Numbered from the stretch's first letter, positions 40,112-50,029 are shown. The stretch: DNA of 64,000 nucleotides from Mycolicibacterium crocinum (GCF_022370635.2 NZ_CP092362.2:2790001-2854000), one strand, 5' to 3'. Made by a program: numbers and translations. The notes: generated by a model not told the origin, from the letters alone.

Positions 40112-41677
40112 TCAGTGCGAAGCGGTCAGCGACGGTGCGTCGTCGGTCTCGTCGAGGTGTGCTTGCTTGCCGCCGATGAACAGGGCCAGTGCGGCGCCGA
40201 CCAGGCACACGATCACGGTGACGAAGAAGATCGAGCCGTACTGCATGGCGAATGCGGTGCGGTAGCGCTCCGCTTCGCCGGCGATCTTGGCGGCCAGACT
40301 GTTGCCGCCCGGGCTGGGCAGCGTGGCGAGGATCTGGTTGAACCGGTAGAGACCCCAGGCGCTCAGCGCCGCGACGCCGATCAGCATGCCCGTCATGCGG
40401 GCCACCACAACGAGCGAGGATGCGATGCCGTGCTGCGCCGCCGGCACCACTCGCAGCGCAGCCGAGGTGAGCGGACCGATGACCAGCCCCAAGCCGAAGC
40501 CGGCCAGCGCCAGGTCGGTGTCGATCACCGGCAGCGATATGAAGCCGAGATCGTGACGGGTGCTGGCCACGTTGGTGCCCCAGTGCGACACCAGCAGGTA
40601 GGCGCCCGCTGAGATCAGCATGCCGACCACGGCGACGATCCGGTCGCCGATCCGGGTGGCGACCCAGCCGCCGATGAGCGCACCGATCGGCAGCGCGATC
40701 AGGAAGTGCAGCAACAGGAATGCGGCCTGCGTCTGGTCCTTTCCGAGGACACCCTGGCCGAACAGTTCGACGTTGACCAGCGTGACCATCAGTGCCGCGC
40801 CGGCGCACAGCGAGGTGCCCAGCGACGCCAGGAACGGCACAAATCGGACGCCTGCCGGTTCGATCAACCGGGTGCGCGCGAAGCGCTCCCAGACGAAGAA
40901 GGCGATCGCCGCGACGACTGCGCCGATGACGAGGACCAGGCCGTGCGGCGGCAGCAGGGTCTTGCCGTCGGGGTTCGGGTTGTACAGGCCGATCACGGCC
41001 AGACCCAACGCGATCGCGAGCAGGATGCCGCCGACGAGGTCGACCTTCTCCGGATTCGCGGTGCGGTCATGCGACGGCAGGCTGAAGTGGATCAGCACCA
41101 TGGCGATCAGGGTGAGCGGCACGTTGATCCAGAACACGTCCTGCCACTTGCCCAGCAGCAGCACCACGCCGATGCCGTACAGCGGGCCCAGCACGCTGCC
41201 CAGTTCCTGGGCTGCGCCGATTCCGCCGAGCACCGCGGCGCGGCTCCGGGCCGACCAGAGGTCGGCAGCCAGCGCCAGCGTCACGGGCAGCAAGGCGCCG
41301 GCGGCGACACCCTGGACGAGCCGGCCGATCACCAGCATCGTCAAGTCGGTAGACAGGGCCGTCACCACCGAGCCGACCGCGAACGTGACCAGCGACAGCT
41401 GGAGCATCAGCTTGCGTCCGAACCGGTCGGACAACCGGCCCAGCAGCGGCATGGCCGCGATGTAGCCCAGCATGTACCACGTGATGATCGGCGTGACCTG
41501 CTGCAGCTTGTTCACCGGGATGCCGACGGTCGACATGATGTCGACCATGATCGTGACGACGACGTAGGTGTCGAGCGCCCCGAGCAGCACGGCCAAGCTG
41601 CCCGCGCTGATCACGATCCGGCGGCTGCGGCCGGAGGCTTGCGCCCGGTGGGCGCCAGTGTCCAGAGACTCAGCCAT
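40112..41677 (-). CDS. MFS exporter P55 (Rv1410c type)
   Basis: 521 residues, 14-helix major facilitator of the DHA2 class. Motif A is [10 protein letters not shown] near 80; the antiporter motif C region is GSVLGPLYG. Transcribed 11 bp after lprG on the same strand, the diagnostic lprG-P55 pair of mycobacteria. The two proteins are known to move triacylglycerides/lipids to the outer membrane and to affect drug tolerance. The C-terminus is cytoplasmic and Asp/Ser-rich. Confidence 0.95.
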   Translation of the reverse strand: MAESLDTGAHRAQASGRSRRIVISAGSLAVLLGALDTYVVVTIMVDIMSTVGIPVNKLQQVTPIITWYMLGYIAAMPLLGRLSDRFGRKLMLQLSLVTFAVGSVVTALSTDLTMLVIGRLVQGVAAGALLPVTLALAADLWSARSRAAVLGGIGAAQELGSVLGPLYGIGVVLLLGKWQDVFWINVPLTLIAMVLIHFSLPSHDRTANPEKVDLVGGILLAIALGLAVIGLYNPNPDGKTLLPPHGLVLVIGAVVAAIAFFVWERFARTRLIEPAGVRFVPFLASLGTSLCAGAALMVTLVNVELFGQGVLGKDQTQAAFLLLHFLIALPIGALIGGWVATRIGDRIVAVVGMLISAGAYLLVSHWGTNVASTRHDLGFISLPVIDTDLALAGFGLGLVIGPLTSAALRVVPAAQHGIASSLVVVARMTGMLIGVAALSAWGLYRFNQILATLPSPGGNSLAAKIAGEAERYRTAFAMQYGSIFFVTVIVCLVGAALALFIGGKQAHLDETDDAPSLTASH

Positions 41678-41688
41678 CGCCCGGCCCG

Positions 41689-42387
41689 TCAGACGGCGGG
41701 CTTGGTGACGGTGACCGGCTTATCCCACTCCGACAATGTGATCTGGATGCTGCTGCCATTGCCGGTGTCGGCCTTGGCCTGCACCAGCTGATGCGGGTCG
41801 GCCTTCTGGATCCACACGGTGGCGGGCAGGGGGCTGGTCGCCTTGAGCGGGATCAGCTTGTTCATCGCGTCGGCGCTGACCTTGCCGGTGATGCGGACGG
41901 TGTCCACGCCGTTGATGGTCTCGCTGGCCTCCGATTTGGCATCTGAGATGCTGGCGAGCCAGTTAGCCAGGCCATTGTCGGGGTTGAGGACCACCGAGGG
42001 GTCGTAGATGTCCTTGGCGGGGCCCATGTCGAGCCAGTTGTTCGGGGTCAGGGCGGCGTAGAGGGTGCCGTCGAGGACGACCAGCTGGATGTCGACATCC
42101 GAGCCGCCCATCGAGATCGTCGAGTTTCCGGACACCGCGGTCGCGGGGACGTTGGTCAGATCGCCGGTGAGCTTCTTGACGGGTAGGCCTTCGATCTTGC
42201 CGCCGACAGTGATGTCGAGGTGGGCGCTCTTTAGGCCCTTGGTGACCTGAATGGACTGCTGCAGCAGTCCGGTCGCATCCGGTAGCGGCTCGGAGGGCTT
42301 GGACGAGGACGAGCAGCCCGCCACGAACAGCGCTGCTGTTGCGAAGAGGGCGGCAAGGACGGCAAACATTCGGCGGCACGTCGGCAT
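41689..42387 (-). CDS. lprG: Lipoprotein LprG
   Basis: 232 residues. Signal peptide with lipobox FVAGC, lipidated C25, then [13 protein letters not shown] and a beta-sandwich with a lipid-binding cavity. [20 protein letters not shown] and [14 protein letters not shown] match M. tuberculosis LprG (Rv1411c). It binds triacylated glycolipids/TAG and works with the P55 exporter. ATG 42387 is chosen as it follows TACGAT by 6 nt (leaderless); GTG 42417 would lie upstream of that promoter. Confidence 0.94.
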   Translation of the reverse strand: MPTCRRMFAVLAALFATAALFVAGCSSSSKPSEPLPDATGLLQQSIQVTKGLKSAHLDITVGGKIEGLPVKKLTGDLTNVPATAVSGNSTISMGGSDVDIQLVVLDGTLYAALTPNNWLDMGPAKDIYDPSVVLNPDNGLANWLASISDAKSEASETINGVDTVRITGKVSADAMNKLIPLKATSPLPATVWIQKADPHQLVQAKADTGNGSSIQITLSEWDKPVTVTKPAV

Positions 42388-42393
42388 AGGTGC

Positions 42394-42399
42394 ATCGTA
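42394..42399 (-). promoter_or_regulatory. -10 element TACGAT of lprG
   Basis: On the minus strand TACGAT is separated by 6 nt from the lprG ATG at 42387, consistent with a leaderless lprG-P55 transcript. Confidence 0.6.
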
Positions 42400-42505
42400 G
42401 AGGGTCGGGGTGACCACGCCGTGGCTACCAGGCTGGTGAGCACCGATGGGATGGCGCTTGACCTGCGGTTTCAGTAGGGGAGGGCGAGTGTCGTCACGCC
42501 AGGGC

Positions 42506-42511
42506 TAGATT
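42506..42511 (+). promoter_or_regulatory. -10 element TAGATT of ribE
   Basis: TAGATT is followed by 6 nt and the GTG start at 42518. No FMN-riboswitch-like leader can fit between. Confidence 0.6.
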
Positions 42512-42517
42512 GGGCGC

Positions 42518-43117
42518 GTGTTCACCGGAATCGTCGAGGAACTGGGTGAGATCGTCGGAAAGGATGACCTGGCGGACTCCGCCAGATTCGTCATCCGCGG
42601 GCCCGTCGTCACCGCGGATGCCCGCCACGGCGACTCGATCGCCGTCAACGGTGTCTGCCTGACTGTCGTCGAGGTGCTGCCCGGCGGTCAGTTCAGTGCC
42701 GACGTGATGGCCGAGACGCTCAACCGGTCCAGCCTGGCCGCGGTCGACGTCGGCAGTGCGGTGAACCTCGAGCGCGCGGCGGCGGTCAACAGCCGCCTCG
42801 GCGGCCATATTGTGCAGGGCCACGTCGACGGCACCGGTCATGTGGTGTCCCGCACGCCGTCCGAGCATTGGGAGATCGTGCGGATCGCCCTGCCGCCGGA
42901 GTTGTCGCGCTACGTGGTGGAGAAGGGCTCGATCACCGTCGACGGCATCTCGCTGACGGTGTCCGGCCTCGGTGACGACTGGTTCGAGGTGTCGCTGATC
43001 CCGACCACCCTGGCGCTGACCACGCTGGGCCGCGCACCGGTCGGCACGCCGGTGAATCTCGAAGTTGATGTCATCGCCAAATACGTGGAGCGACTGCTCG
43101 GCGACCGCGACCGCTAA
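42518..43117 (+). CDS. ribE: Riboflavin synthase alpha chain
   Basis: 199 residues (called ribC in M. tuberculosis); dismutates two dimethyl-ribityllumazines to riboflavin. Two tandem lumazine-binding barrels: MFTGIVEELGEI at the start with SIAVNGVCLTV, then GGHIVQGHVDGTG with SITVDGISLTV. All consensus residues are kept. Start GTG 42518 is likely leaderless. Separated from ribBA-ribH by the surface-protein island. Confidence 0.96.
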   Translation: MFTGIVEELGEIVGKDDLADSARFVIRGPVVTADARHGDSIAVNGVCLTVVEVLPGGQFSADVMAETLNRSSLAAVDVGSAVNLERAAAVNSRLGGHIVQGHVDGTGHVVSRTPSEHWEIVRIALPPELSRYVVEKGSITVDGISLTVSGLGDDWFEVSLIPTTLALTTLGRAPVGTPVNLEVDVIAKYVERLLGDRDR

Positions 43118-43274
43118 GCGAAAGCAAACCACTGATCGAATGATCAGGATGAAGATTTGCTGGACGGTCGCTGTGTTCCCGCGGAAGTGAAGCTAATTCG
43201 GTCCGCTCGTCGCAGATCGTTGCTGGATAAGCCCTGTTCAAGCGATTAGTCCGGGCGGCGCCCAAAATTGTCCT
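43118..43274. other. Non-coding stretch after ribE
   Basis: Together with the leader that follows, this makes a 317-bp gap before the first surface-protein gene. No supported coding frame. A 6-4-6 inverted repeat CTGATC-GAAT-GATCAG lies at 43132-43147; it could be an operator or a weak terminator for ribE. Confidence 0.45.
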
Positions 43275-43357
43275 TTGCGACAACGGCGCGCCGTGCTACG
43301 TTGCCGAACGTAAGTTAGGTGCGCCTCTCCCAAGCCACGTGTGTGAGTCGTGTCACA
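43275..43357 (+). promoter_or_regulatory. Promoter and conserved leader of surface protein 1
   Basis: TTGCGA (43275-43280) and TACGTT (43297-43302) are spaced 16 bp, a good sigma-70-type promoter. The leader GCGCCTCTCCCAAGCC... (43321-43357) closely matches the leader at 46921-46958 of the paralogue, ending GTCACA in both. The predicted 5' UTR is about 125 nt. Confidence 0.65.
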
Positions 43358-43434
43358 GCGATTTCGCATGGCCTGACCAGGGTCTTGCCGGGGTGGCTGT
43401 GTCGGCGTGATGACACCAGAGCCAAGGAGGTGAG

Positions 43435-46400
43435 ATGGCAGCCAGTAGTCCGCGAAAGCCGCGCCGGACGAATGGCCGCCATCGCAAGCCCTCGGCGTTC
43501 GAGGCATCGAACTGCGCCCAATGGTTGCGCGTCGGCACCGTCGGCGTGGGGCTGGGTGCGGCGATCGTCACCAGCCACGGCATAGCGTCGGCCGCCCCGG
43601 ACGACTCGTCACCGTCCAGTACTCGGGGTCCGAACACGGGCCATGTGAAATCCGACGCCAGTTCGACAAACTCCACGACAGGGCCACGCGGCTCCGCCAC
43701 ACGAACTGGTCGATCGGAGTCGTCGAAGCAAGGCACCGACGCAGCCACCCCGTCCCCGACGCCGCGCAAGCCGGCCACGCCGGCGATCCCAGCCCGCACC
43801 GTCAAGGGGTCCGCTGCTGGATTGACGTCTGATGACCCGCTGCCGGCGACGGGACCAGGGCCGGTCGCGGATTCGGTGAATGTTGTGCCGGCCCCCGCGG
43901 TACGCAGCACCGCCGTGGTCGCGGCGGTTCGGGTGGAGTCCACCGCTGACATCGCCGGAGCTCCGACGAGTTACCTCAGTGCACTCCAGAACGCACTGGA
44001 GTCGGTGGGACTCGGCACACTCGGCGGTCCCCTTCGACTGCCGACATTTCCCGGCGACGCATTGGACTCGCTGTGGTTGGCGGCCGGCCGCAACCACGAG
44101 GAGCGCAACGGCCGACAGTCCGCGGTCGCCCCAAGGATCACCGGCTTCTTGCCCGGACCTGGTGTGGACGGCGCGCATCTCTTCAGTGAGCTGTCGGAGC
44201 TGGTGACGCGGGCCGTTCATCAGATCGGCACCGCAATTGACACCGAAATCGCCACTGCGACAAGGGATTTGGAACGTACGGTCCGGTTGTCGGTGGCCCC
44301 GGTCGTCGCCAACCTGCAGGCCCTCGTTACGCCCGTGTCCAGCGCGGCCCCCAGCGCGAGCGCGTCAGCCACACCAACCGCAGCTGCGACGGCGGCGGCC
44401 AGTCCGGCCGAGACGTTCCTGGCGACCTTGCAGCGGGCCATCAACCGGCTCGCCGGCTGGCCCGGTCTGCCGCACGATTTCGTCACGATCACCAACCATG
44501 TGACTGACCAAAGCCTCGATGCCCTCGACAATCAGCTCGACGCCATCTTCGCGAACGCCCCGGTGGGCAGCCCGGCGCGGTGGCTCCCCGACCTCGTCGG
44601 CATCTTCAATCTTTTCGTCAAGTCGGCGATCCCCACGTACACGATCAGTGACACCTTCAACGCCTGGGGGGATTTCCTCAACCGGATCGTGCCCCCGTTC
44701 AACATCTCGCCGGGCGCGGGGACCTTCGGCATCATCACGCAGTACAAGATCATGGGCGCGGCCGTGGTGGGGACAGCAACGGTCTTGTCCGACATGCTCA
44801 ATGGCGTCTACGACCCCGCGCAGTGGGAGATCGACGTCATCAAGGCGACGACCGGTGCTGTCGTCACGCGAGCCGACCTCACGAACTCGACCAGTCTCGA
44901 AACCAAGATCGCCGCGGCGCAGGCTGCGGCCATCGCGACCTTCGGGCTCAGCGACGGCGGCGCGTACTACGACCCGACCCGAGCCTGGAACATCACTCTG
45001 CCGACCTGGACCGCGGCGCAGGTCAATCCGTTCACGGTGGTCGTCTACGTCGCGCTGGTCGGCATCTACAAGCGCTTCCAGGAGATGGCCGCCCTCACGA
45101 CGTTCACGCCGAGCACCAGCTACAGCTACCTCTACACGCTGAGCCTGGGCGGAGACAGCACCCGTTCGGAATACGCGGGAGGAACGTTCAGCGCGGTCGA
45201 TCCGGACGGCCGCGCAGTGAATTTCGGGCCGTCGCTCCTGGGGACCTACGTCTCGGCCGGTGGGGCGCTGGTCACGATCAACACCAGCGACGGCGGGTTC
45301 ACCTACACCAACACGCTTCCCGGCGCGGCGTTCTTCCACCGGGCCACATCGGCGAACGAAGCCGACAGGTACGACACCGTGGATATTCCCGTGGAATCCG
45401 CGGACGGGGTCCGATACACGGTCACCTTCAAGGTCCAGATCATCGACGGGTCGAACAGCGCGCCCACATCGTCTCCGACGATGGGTGCCGCCGATGGCCT
45501 TGGCGTCGTACGCGGCAGTGTCGGCGGCAGCGACTCCAACGGCGACACGTTGACGTACACGCTCGTCGGCTCTTCGGTCAACGGCCTGAGCAACAACTCC
45601 GCCTACACCAAGAACGGCGGCGGCAACGGCGGCATCATCACCCTCGACCCGAATACCGGTTCCTTCACCTATGTTTCGTCGGCGACGGCCGGCGCCACGC
45701 AGAGCTTCCAGGTCCAGATGACCGACGGCCACGGTGGCACCACGACCGCGACGGTCACAGTGGCCAACACCACCTCGATCACCCCGGGCAACCTCAACAC
45801 CTCGACGCCGTACGTCGTGACCGGGTCGGTGCCGGTCCCGAGCGGTGATGCCGGGATCTTCACCGGTTATGCACTGGGCGCGAGCCCCACAAGGGGCACC
45901 GTCACGTCCTTCAATCCGGTCACCGGTGCGTTCACCTACACCTCGAGCGTCGGTCGCACGACGGCGAACAGCGATGTCATCACGGTGATCGCCACCGACG
46001 CGAACGGCCGCACCGTCACCCTGCAGCTGGCCGTCCAGCCTTCGGTGGTCAACGCGGCCCCGACGCCCGGCTCGACCACGTTCGGCAGTTCCAACCTGCA
46101 AGACAACCGCATCCTCGGCATCGGAACGCTCAAGCAGACCACCACCGGCACGCTGCATGCCACCGACGCCGACGGCGACACCCCCATCTACACCGCGGGC
46201 ACCTTCAGCACGGCCAACGGCGGCACGGTAGTAGTCAATGCCGACGGGACGTTCTCCTACACCAATAGCCAGGGATATTCCTACTATCACGACGCTGCCA
46301 AGATCGGGGCCACCGGCAACACGGTCAGTGACACGTTCACCGCGACCGTCAGCGACGCCTTCGGCGGCACAACGTCGTACACCGCCGTGGTGCCGATCTA

Positions 46401-46686
46401 TGCGGTCAACGCCGCACCGGGCACCACCTCCGGCGGGACCCGGTGGGGAAACTACTGGACCGGCGTGGCGAACGCGAGCGATAGCGATGGAGATGACCTG
46501 TCGTACGTCGTCACCTCGACACAGGGCACCGCGACCTACGACTCGTTCTGGCTGACCCTCTCGACCAGCGGCGCGAGCAGCGGCACGGTGGTCACAATCA
46601 CCGTCTATGACGGCTACTACGTGGTGACCGGTGGTGTCGTCACTGGCGTTCAGTCGAGTAACTCCAGGACGTACACGGTCGCTTAG
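43435..46686 (+). CDS. Giant secreted surface protein 1 with cadherin/VCBS-like repeats
   Basis: 1083 residues. A long basic N-region, a hydrophobic segment (about 32-50) and ASAAPDD form an export signal. A Ser/Thr/Pro-rich linker (55-320), then a domain shared with the next gene: FLATLQRAINRLAGWPGLPHDF near 325, IVPPFNISPGAGTF, YKIMGAAVVGTATVL, AWNITLPTWTAAQVNPF. From about 670 there are several Ig/cadherin-like repeats (FNPVTGAFTYTS; DSNGDTLTYTL; VTITVYDGYY) typical of adhesins. No LPXTG anchor. RBS AAGGAGGTGAG precedes ATG 43435. Absent from this position in M. tuberculosis. Confidence 0.87.
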   Translation: MAASSPRKPRRTNGRHRKPSAFEASNCAQWLRVGTVGVGLGAAIVTSHGIASAAPDDSSPSSTRGPNTGHVKSDASSTNSTTGPRGSATRTGRSESSKQGTDAATPSPTPRKPATPAIPARTVKGSAAGLTSDDPLPATGPGPVADSVNVVPAPAVRSTAVVAAVRVESTADIAGAPTSYLSALQNALESVGLGTLGGPLRLPTFPGDALDSLWLAAGRNHEERNGRQSAVAPRITGFLPGPGVDGAHLFSELSELVTRAVHQIGTAIDTEIATATRDLERTVRLSVAPVVANLQALVTPVSSAAPSASASATPTAAATAAASPAETFLATLQRAINRLAGWPGLPHDFVTITNHVTDQSLDALDNQLDAIFANAPVGSPARWLPDLVGIFNLFVKSAIPTYTISDTFNAWGDFLNRIVPPFNISPGAGTFGIITQYKIMGAAVVGTATVLSDMLNGVYDPAQWEIDVIKATTGAVVTRADLTNSTSLETKIAAAQAAAIATFGLSDGGAYYDPTRAWNITLPTWTAAQVNPFTVVVYVALVGIYKRFQEMAALTTFTPSTSYSYLYTLSLGGDSTRSEYAGGTFSAVDPDGRAVNFGPSLLGTYVSAGGALVTINTSDGGFTYTNTLPGAAFFHRATSANEADRYDTVDIPVESADGVRYTVTFKVQIIDGSNSAPTSSPTMGAADGLGVVRGSVGGSDSNGDTLTYTLVGSSVNGLSNNSAYTKNGGGNGGIITLDPNTGSFTYVSSATAGATQSFQVQMTDGHGGTTTATVTVANTTSITPGNLNTSTPYVVTGSVPVPSGDAGIFTGYALGASPTRGTVTSFNPVTGAFTYTSSVGRTTANSDVITVIATDANGRTVTLQLAVQPSVVNAAPTPGSTTFGSSNLQDNRILGIGTLKQTTTGTLHATDADGDTPIYTAGTFSTANGGTVVVNADGTFSYTNSQGYSYYHDAAKIGATGNTVSDTFTATVSDAFGGTTSYTAVVPIYAVNAAPGTTSGGTRWGNYWTGVANASDSDGDDLSYVVTSTQGTATYDSFWLTLSTSGASSGTVVTITVYDGYYVVTGGVVTGVQSSNSRTYTVA

Positions 46687-46868
46687 CGCATCCTCGCGTT
46701 GGCTGCGTCTGTCAGCGGCATCTACTAGGTCTAGCTTTACTTATGTGCATATTTGCTAAATCGACCTTGCTGTGCGGATGCTCAGCGCGACACGTAGACA
46801 CGAATGGCGAAATTCCGGCCTATATATGCAGTTAGGACGACTTCGGCCAAACTTGACTGAGACAAACT

Positions 46869-46958
46869 TTGGCAAAAACCTGTAAGCAATGTTACGTTGC
46901 GGGCCAGTCAAGAAAGTGGCGCGCGTCTCCCATGCCGGGTTGTGCGGGTCCCGTCACA
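46869..46958 (+). promoter_or_regulatory. Promoter and conserved leader of surface protein 2
   Basis: TTGGCA (46869-46874) and TACGTT (46893-46898) are spaced 18 bp. The downstream leader GCGCGTCTCCCATGCC... (46921-46958) matches the one before surface protein 1. The -10 lies downstream of the first possible ATG (46889), so that ATG would not be on the transcript. Confidence 0.65.
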
Positions 46959-46978
46959 CGACGCGTCGGGAGTATTGG

Positions 46979-49900
46979 TTGAGTTCCAAGAAGCATGCGG
47001 CTCGTCACAGGAAACTGGCGGGGCGCCATCGCAAGCGCGCCGCCGGCCACGGTAAACGCGCTGCCCGTAATGGAATTCTGGCCACCGCGGTAGGTATCGG
47101 TCTGGCGGTAGGCGTGGGAAACGGCGTGGCCGCAGCTTCGACCGACGAGGGGTCGTCGGACTCCGGATCGGTGCCGCACTCGGTGAGCGACTCCGGAAGC
47201 AGTTCCAATCGGCCCTCCGCGACCCGCGGGCCTAAGGTCGCCGGACCCTCCCGCACCCGCACGACGGCCAAGCCGTCGACCGCGGATTCCGACAGCGGGT
47301 CCTCGGTGACTGTCCGGTCGTCGAATAGGGGCCTGGCGCCTCAGGAGGTACGCGCCAGCGCCGCGACGGGTGCGACCGAACCCGGTAATGCGACCTCCAC
47401 TGCCGAAGCCCCCGCCTCGACAACGGCTCCGGCAGACAGTGCGGCGACATTGACCTCGACAACGGCTCCGGCAGACAGTGTGGCGTTGTCCCCAGCATCC
47501 GTCGTCGGCAGCACCCCCACCCCGGCCGCGACAGAGGGAGGACGCCCCGCATCGGACACTCCGCCAACCGTTGCGTTGAAGGTCACGCGCGCCGCGGCAA
47601 CGCCGAACGCCTCGGCGACACCCGATCCAGCTGCCCTGAGCTTTATGGCTGTGTTGGCAAGGGCGGTCAATCGGCTCGCAGACTGGCCCGGGCTGCCGCG
47701 CAACTTCACCGATATCACCACTTATCAAACCGACTACACGCTTGACGCCTTTGACAATCAGTTCGATGCGCTGATTGCGAGTGCGATCCCGGGCAGCCCG
47801 GCGCGGTGGGTACCCGACTTGCTTGGACTCACCGGCATGTTCGTCACGTCGGCAATCCCGTCCTATTCGTTCACCGACTCCCTGAACGCGATGGGCGACT
47901 TCTTGAACCGGATTGTTCCGAAGTTCAAGATCGCCGACGGAGCCGGCACCTTCGACATCATTTCGCCGTACAAGATTATGGGCGCTGCGGTCGTTGGGAC
48001 GGCAACGGTCCTGAAGGACATGCTCAACGGCATTTACGACCCGACCACGATTGTCATTCACGTCATCAAAGCGACCGTCGGGGCCGACGTCACCGCGTCC
48101 GACCTCACGGACTTCAACAGTCTGCAGAACAAGGTCATCGCGGCTCAGGCTGGCGGCGTGCTCGGCACCGGCGACGGCGGCGCGTTCGACGAGCCAGAGC
48201 GGGCGTGGAACATCACTTTGCCGACATTGACTGCGGCACAGGTGAATCCGTTCACCGTCGGGACTTACGTCGTGTTGGTCGCGATGTACAAGCGCTTCCA
48301 AGAGATGGCGGCACTGACCACGTACACAACATGGACGACGTACGACAGTTGGCATTACACCAACGGTTTGGGCATGTATGCGGCCGGAACGTTCCATGCG
48401 GTCGATCCCGATGGCGGCTCGATCGAATTCCGTGCCGACGGCACGCTCGGCAAGACGTACACCACCGCGGGCAATGCGTTGGTCACCATCAACACCGTCG
48501 AAGGCGGTTTTACCTACACCCCACCGGCATTGTGGGACTCTCAGGCTCAAGGCGCTGCCTTCCGTCACCGGAGCACCGCGGAGGATCCGGAAGAGCGGTT
48601 CGACTGGGTCACCGTGCAGGCCTACAACGCCGACGGCGCCCCCATCAACCTCCGTGTTGGTGTAGAGATCATCAACGGGACGAATGCCGCCCCGACGTTC
48701 GGCAGTACCACGATCTTGAGCACAGACGCGTTGGGCGTGGTGAAGGGCAAGATCACCGGCGCCGATGCCGACGGCGATCCGTTGAAGTTCTTCCTGGTCG
48801 ATTCCTCGGTCAACGGTCTGAATGGCAACTCCGCCTACACCAAGAACGGCGCCGGTAACGGCGGCATCGTCACCCTCAGCCAGAACGGCGATTTCACCTA
48901 CGTGTCGAGTGCGACGGCTGGGGTCACGCAGAGCTTCCAGGTGCGGATTAACGACGGCCACTACGGCAACACGACCGTGACCGTCACGGTGCCCAACACC
49001 ACCACCATCACCCCGGCCAACCCGAATACCTCGACGCAGTACTACTACAGCGGCACGGTGCCGAACTCGACCAACAAGCCCGGAACGTTCGTCAACTACG
49101 CACTGGGCACTGCCCCAACGAAGGGCACCGTCACGTCGTTCAATCCGACCACCGGCGCCTTCACCTACCACCGCAACGAAAGCCTGGGGCACACCACGAC
49201 GGCCTCCGACGTGGTCACGGTGATCGCCACCGACGCCGACGGCCGCACGGTCACCCTCAAGATGACTGTCCAGCCGACGGTCCCGAACGCCGTGCCGGTC
49301 ATTCTGTCGTCCACGACCGATGTGGGGAACGCGAGTTCGGCGAGGTGGGGGCTGAACACCACGACGTGGACTCAGACCACGACGGGCAAAATCACCGCGT
49401 CCGACGCCGACATCGTCGACTCGCTGAGCTACTCACTGGTCAACGCCACGACCCATGCGCCAGTGACCACCACCACCAACGGTGGCACTGTCGCCTTCAA
49501 TGCGGATGGGTCGTACACCTACACGATCACCAGGGACCAAGCGTATTTCCACGGCGCAGCGCGGATCGGCGCCAGCGGCGCGGCGGTGGCCGACACGTTC
49601 ACCGTCGCGGTCAGCGACGGCTATGGCGGCGTCGCGTACACGACTGTGAGCATGGCGATCTACGCGGTCAACTCCAGTCCCACGCTGAGCCTCGGCAGCC
49701 TGGTGTGTGCTTTCACCTCGTGCACCATCACCATCACGACGACCGACCCGGACAACGACGACCTGAGCGGCAGCTTGAACACCTCGAACAACGGGGCCGG
49801 TGCCCCGTGGTACACCCTCGAGAGGGGTAGCGTCACCATCAACGCGGGCAACCAGCACACGATGACCTGGGGCGGCAACAACAACGGCGCCGGCACCCAG

Positions 49901-50029
49901 CAAACCGGTAACCAGAGATACACCGTCTACGACGGTTACTACCGGGTCTCCAACGGTGTCGTCGACTCCGGCTACTTCTCGCGTGCGTGGGTGAACTGGA
50001 GCAACACCACCAGGACCACGGGTAACTAG
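46979..50029 (+). CDS. Giant secreted surface protein 2, tandem paralogue
   Basis: 1016 residues from TTG 46979, chosen because GGGAG lies 6 nt upstream and the longer in-frame starts (46889 on) fall in the conserved promoter/leader. A Lys/Arg/His-rich N-region (KKHAARHRKLAGRHRKRAAG), signal helix ILATAVGIGLAVGVGNGVAAAS, a Thr/Ala/Pro linker with a 13-residue duplication, the shared NRLADWPGLPRNF domain from about 220, then cadherin/VCBS-like repeats from about 565 (FNPTTGAFTYH, VTVPNTTTITPANPNTS). Close to surface protein 1 over the shared domain; function probably adhesion or cell-surface structure. Confidence 0.85.
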   Translation: MSSKKHAARHRKLAGRHRKRAAGHGKRAARNGILATAVGIGLAVGVGNGVAAASTDEGSSDSGSVPHSVSDSGSSSNRPSATRGPKVAGPSRTRTTAKPSTADSDSGSSVTVRSSNRGLAPQEVRASAATGATEPGNATSTAEAPASTTAPADSAATLTSTTAPADSVALSPASVVGSTPTPAATEGGRPASDTPPTVALKVTRAAATPNASATPDPAALSFMAVLARAVNRLADWPGLPRNFTDITTYQTDYTLDAFDNQFDALIASAIPGSPARWVPDLLGLTGMFVTSAIPSYSFTDSLNAMGDFLNRIVPKFKIADGAGTFDIISPYKIMGAAVVGTATVLKDMLNGIYDPTTIVIHVIKATVGADVTASDLTDFNSLQNKVIAAQAGGVLGTGDGGAFDEPERAWNITLPTLTAAQVNPFTVGTYVVLVAMYKRFQEMAALTTYTTWTTYDSWHYTNGLGMYAAGTFHAVDPDGGSIEFRADGTLGKTYTTAGNALVTINTVEGGFTYTPPALWDSQAQGAAFRHRSTAEDPEERFDWVTVQAYNADGAPINLRVGVEIINGTNAAPTFGSTTILSTDALGVVKGKITGADADGDPLKFFLVDSSVNGLNGNSAYTKNGAGNGGIVTLSQNGDFTYVSSATAGVTQSFQVRINDGHYGNTTVTVTVPNTTTITPANPNTSTQYYYSGTVPNSTNKPGTFVNYALGTAPTKGTVTSFNPTTGAFTYHRNESLGHTTTASDVVTVIATDADGRTVTLKMTVQPTVPNAVPVILSSTTDVGNASSARWGLNTTTWTQTTTGKITASDADIVDSLSYSLVNATTHAPVTTTTNGGTVAFNADGSYTYTITRDQAYFHGAARIGASGAAVADTFTVAVSDGYGGVAYTTVSMAIYAVNSSPTLSLGSLVCAFTSCTITITTTDPDNDDLSGSLNTSNNGAGAPWYTLERGSVTINAGNQHTMTWGGNNNGAGTQQTGNQRYTVYDGYYRVSNGVVDSGYFSRAWVNWSNTTRTTGN
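47415..47480 (+). repeat. 27-bp perfect direct repeat, 39-bp period, inside surface protein 2
   Basis: Positions 47415-47441 and 47454-47480 are identical. The period is 13 codons, giving two STTAPADS units in the linker. Recent in-frame duplication by slippage or recombination is likely. Confidence 0.85.

Noticed and set aside
43132..43147. Rho-independent terminator after ribE
   Set aside because: The stem is only 6 bp with AT-rich pairs and no U-tract; kept as a possible operator only.
44365..46290. A 641-codon frame antisense to surface protein 1
   Set aside because: Composition is Arg/Gly/Val-rich and shifts with the sense codon bias; the sense frame has signal peptide, repeats and RBS.
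46892..49192. A 766-codon frame antisense to surface protein 2
   Set aside because: Same reasons as above; its start would lie within sense coding sequence and it mirrors the repeat structure of the sense gene.
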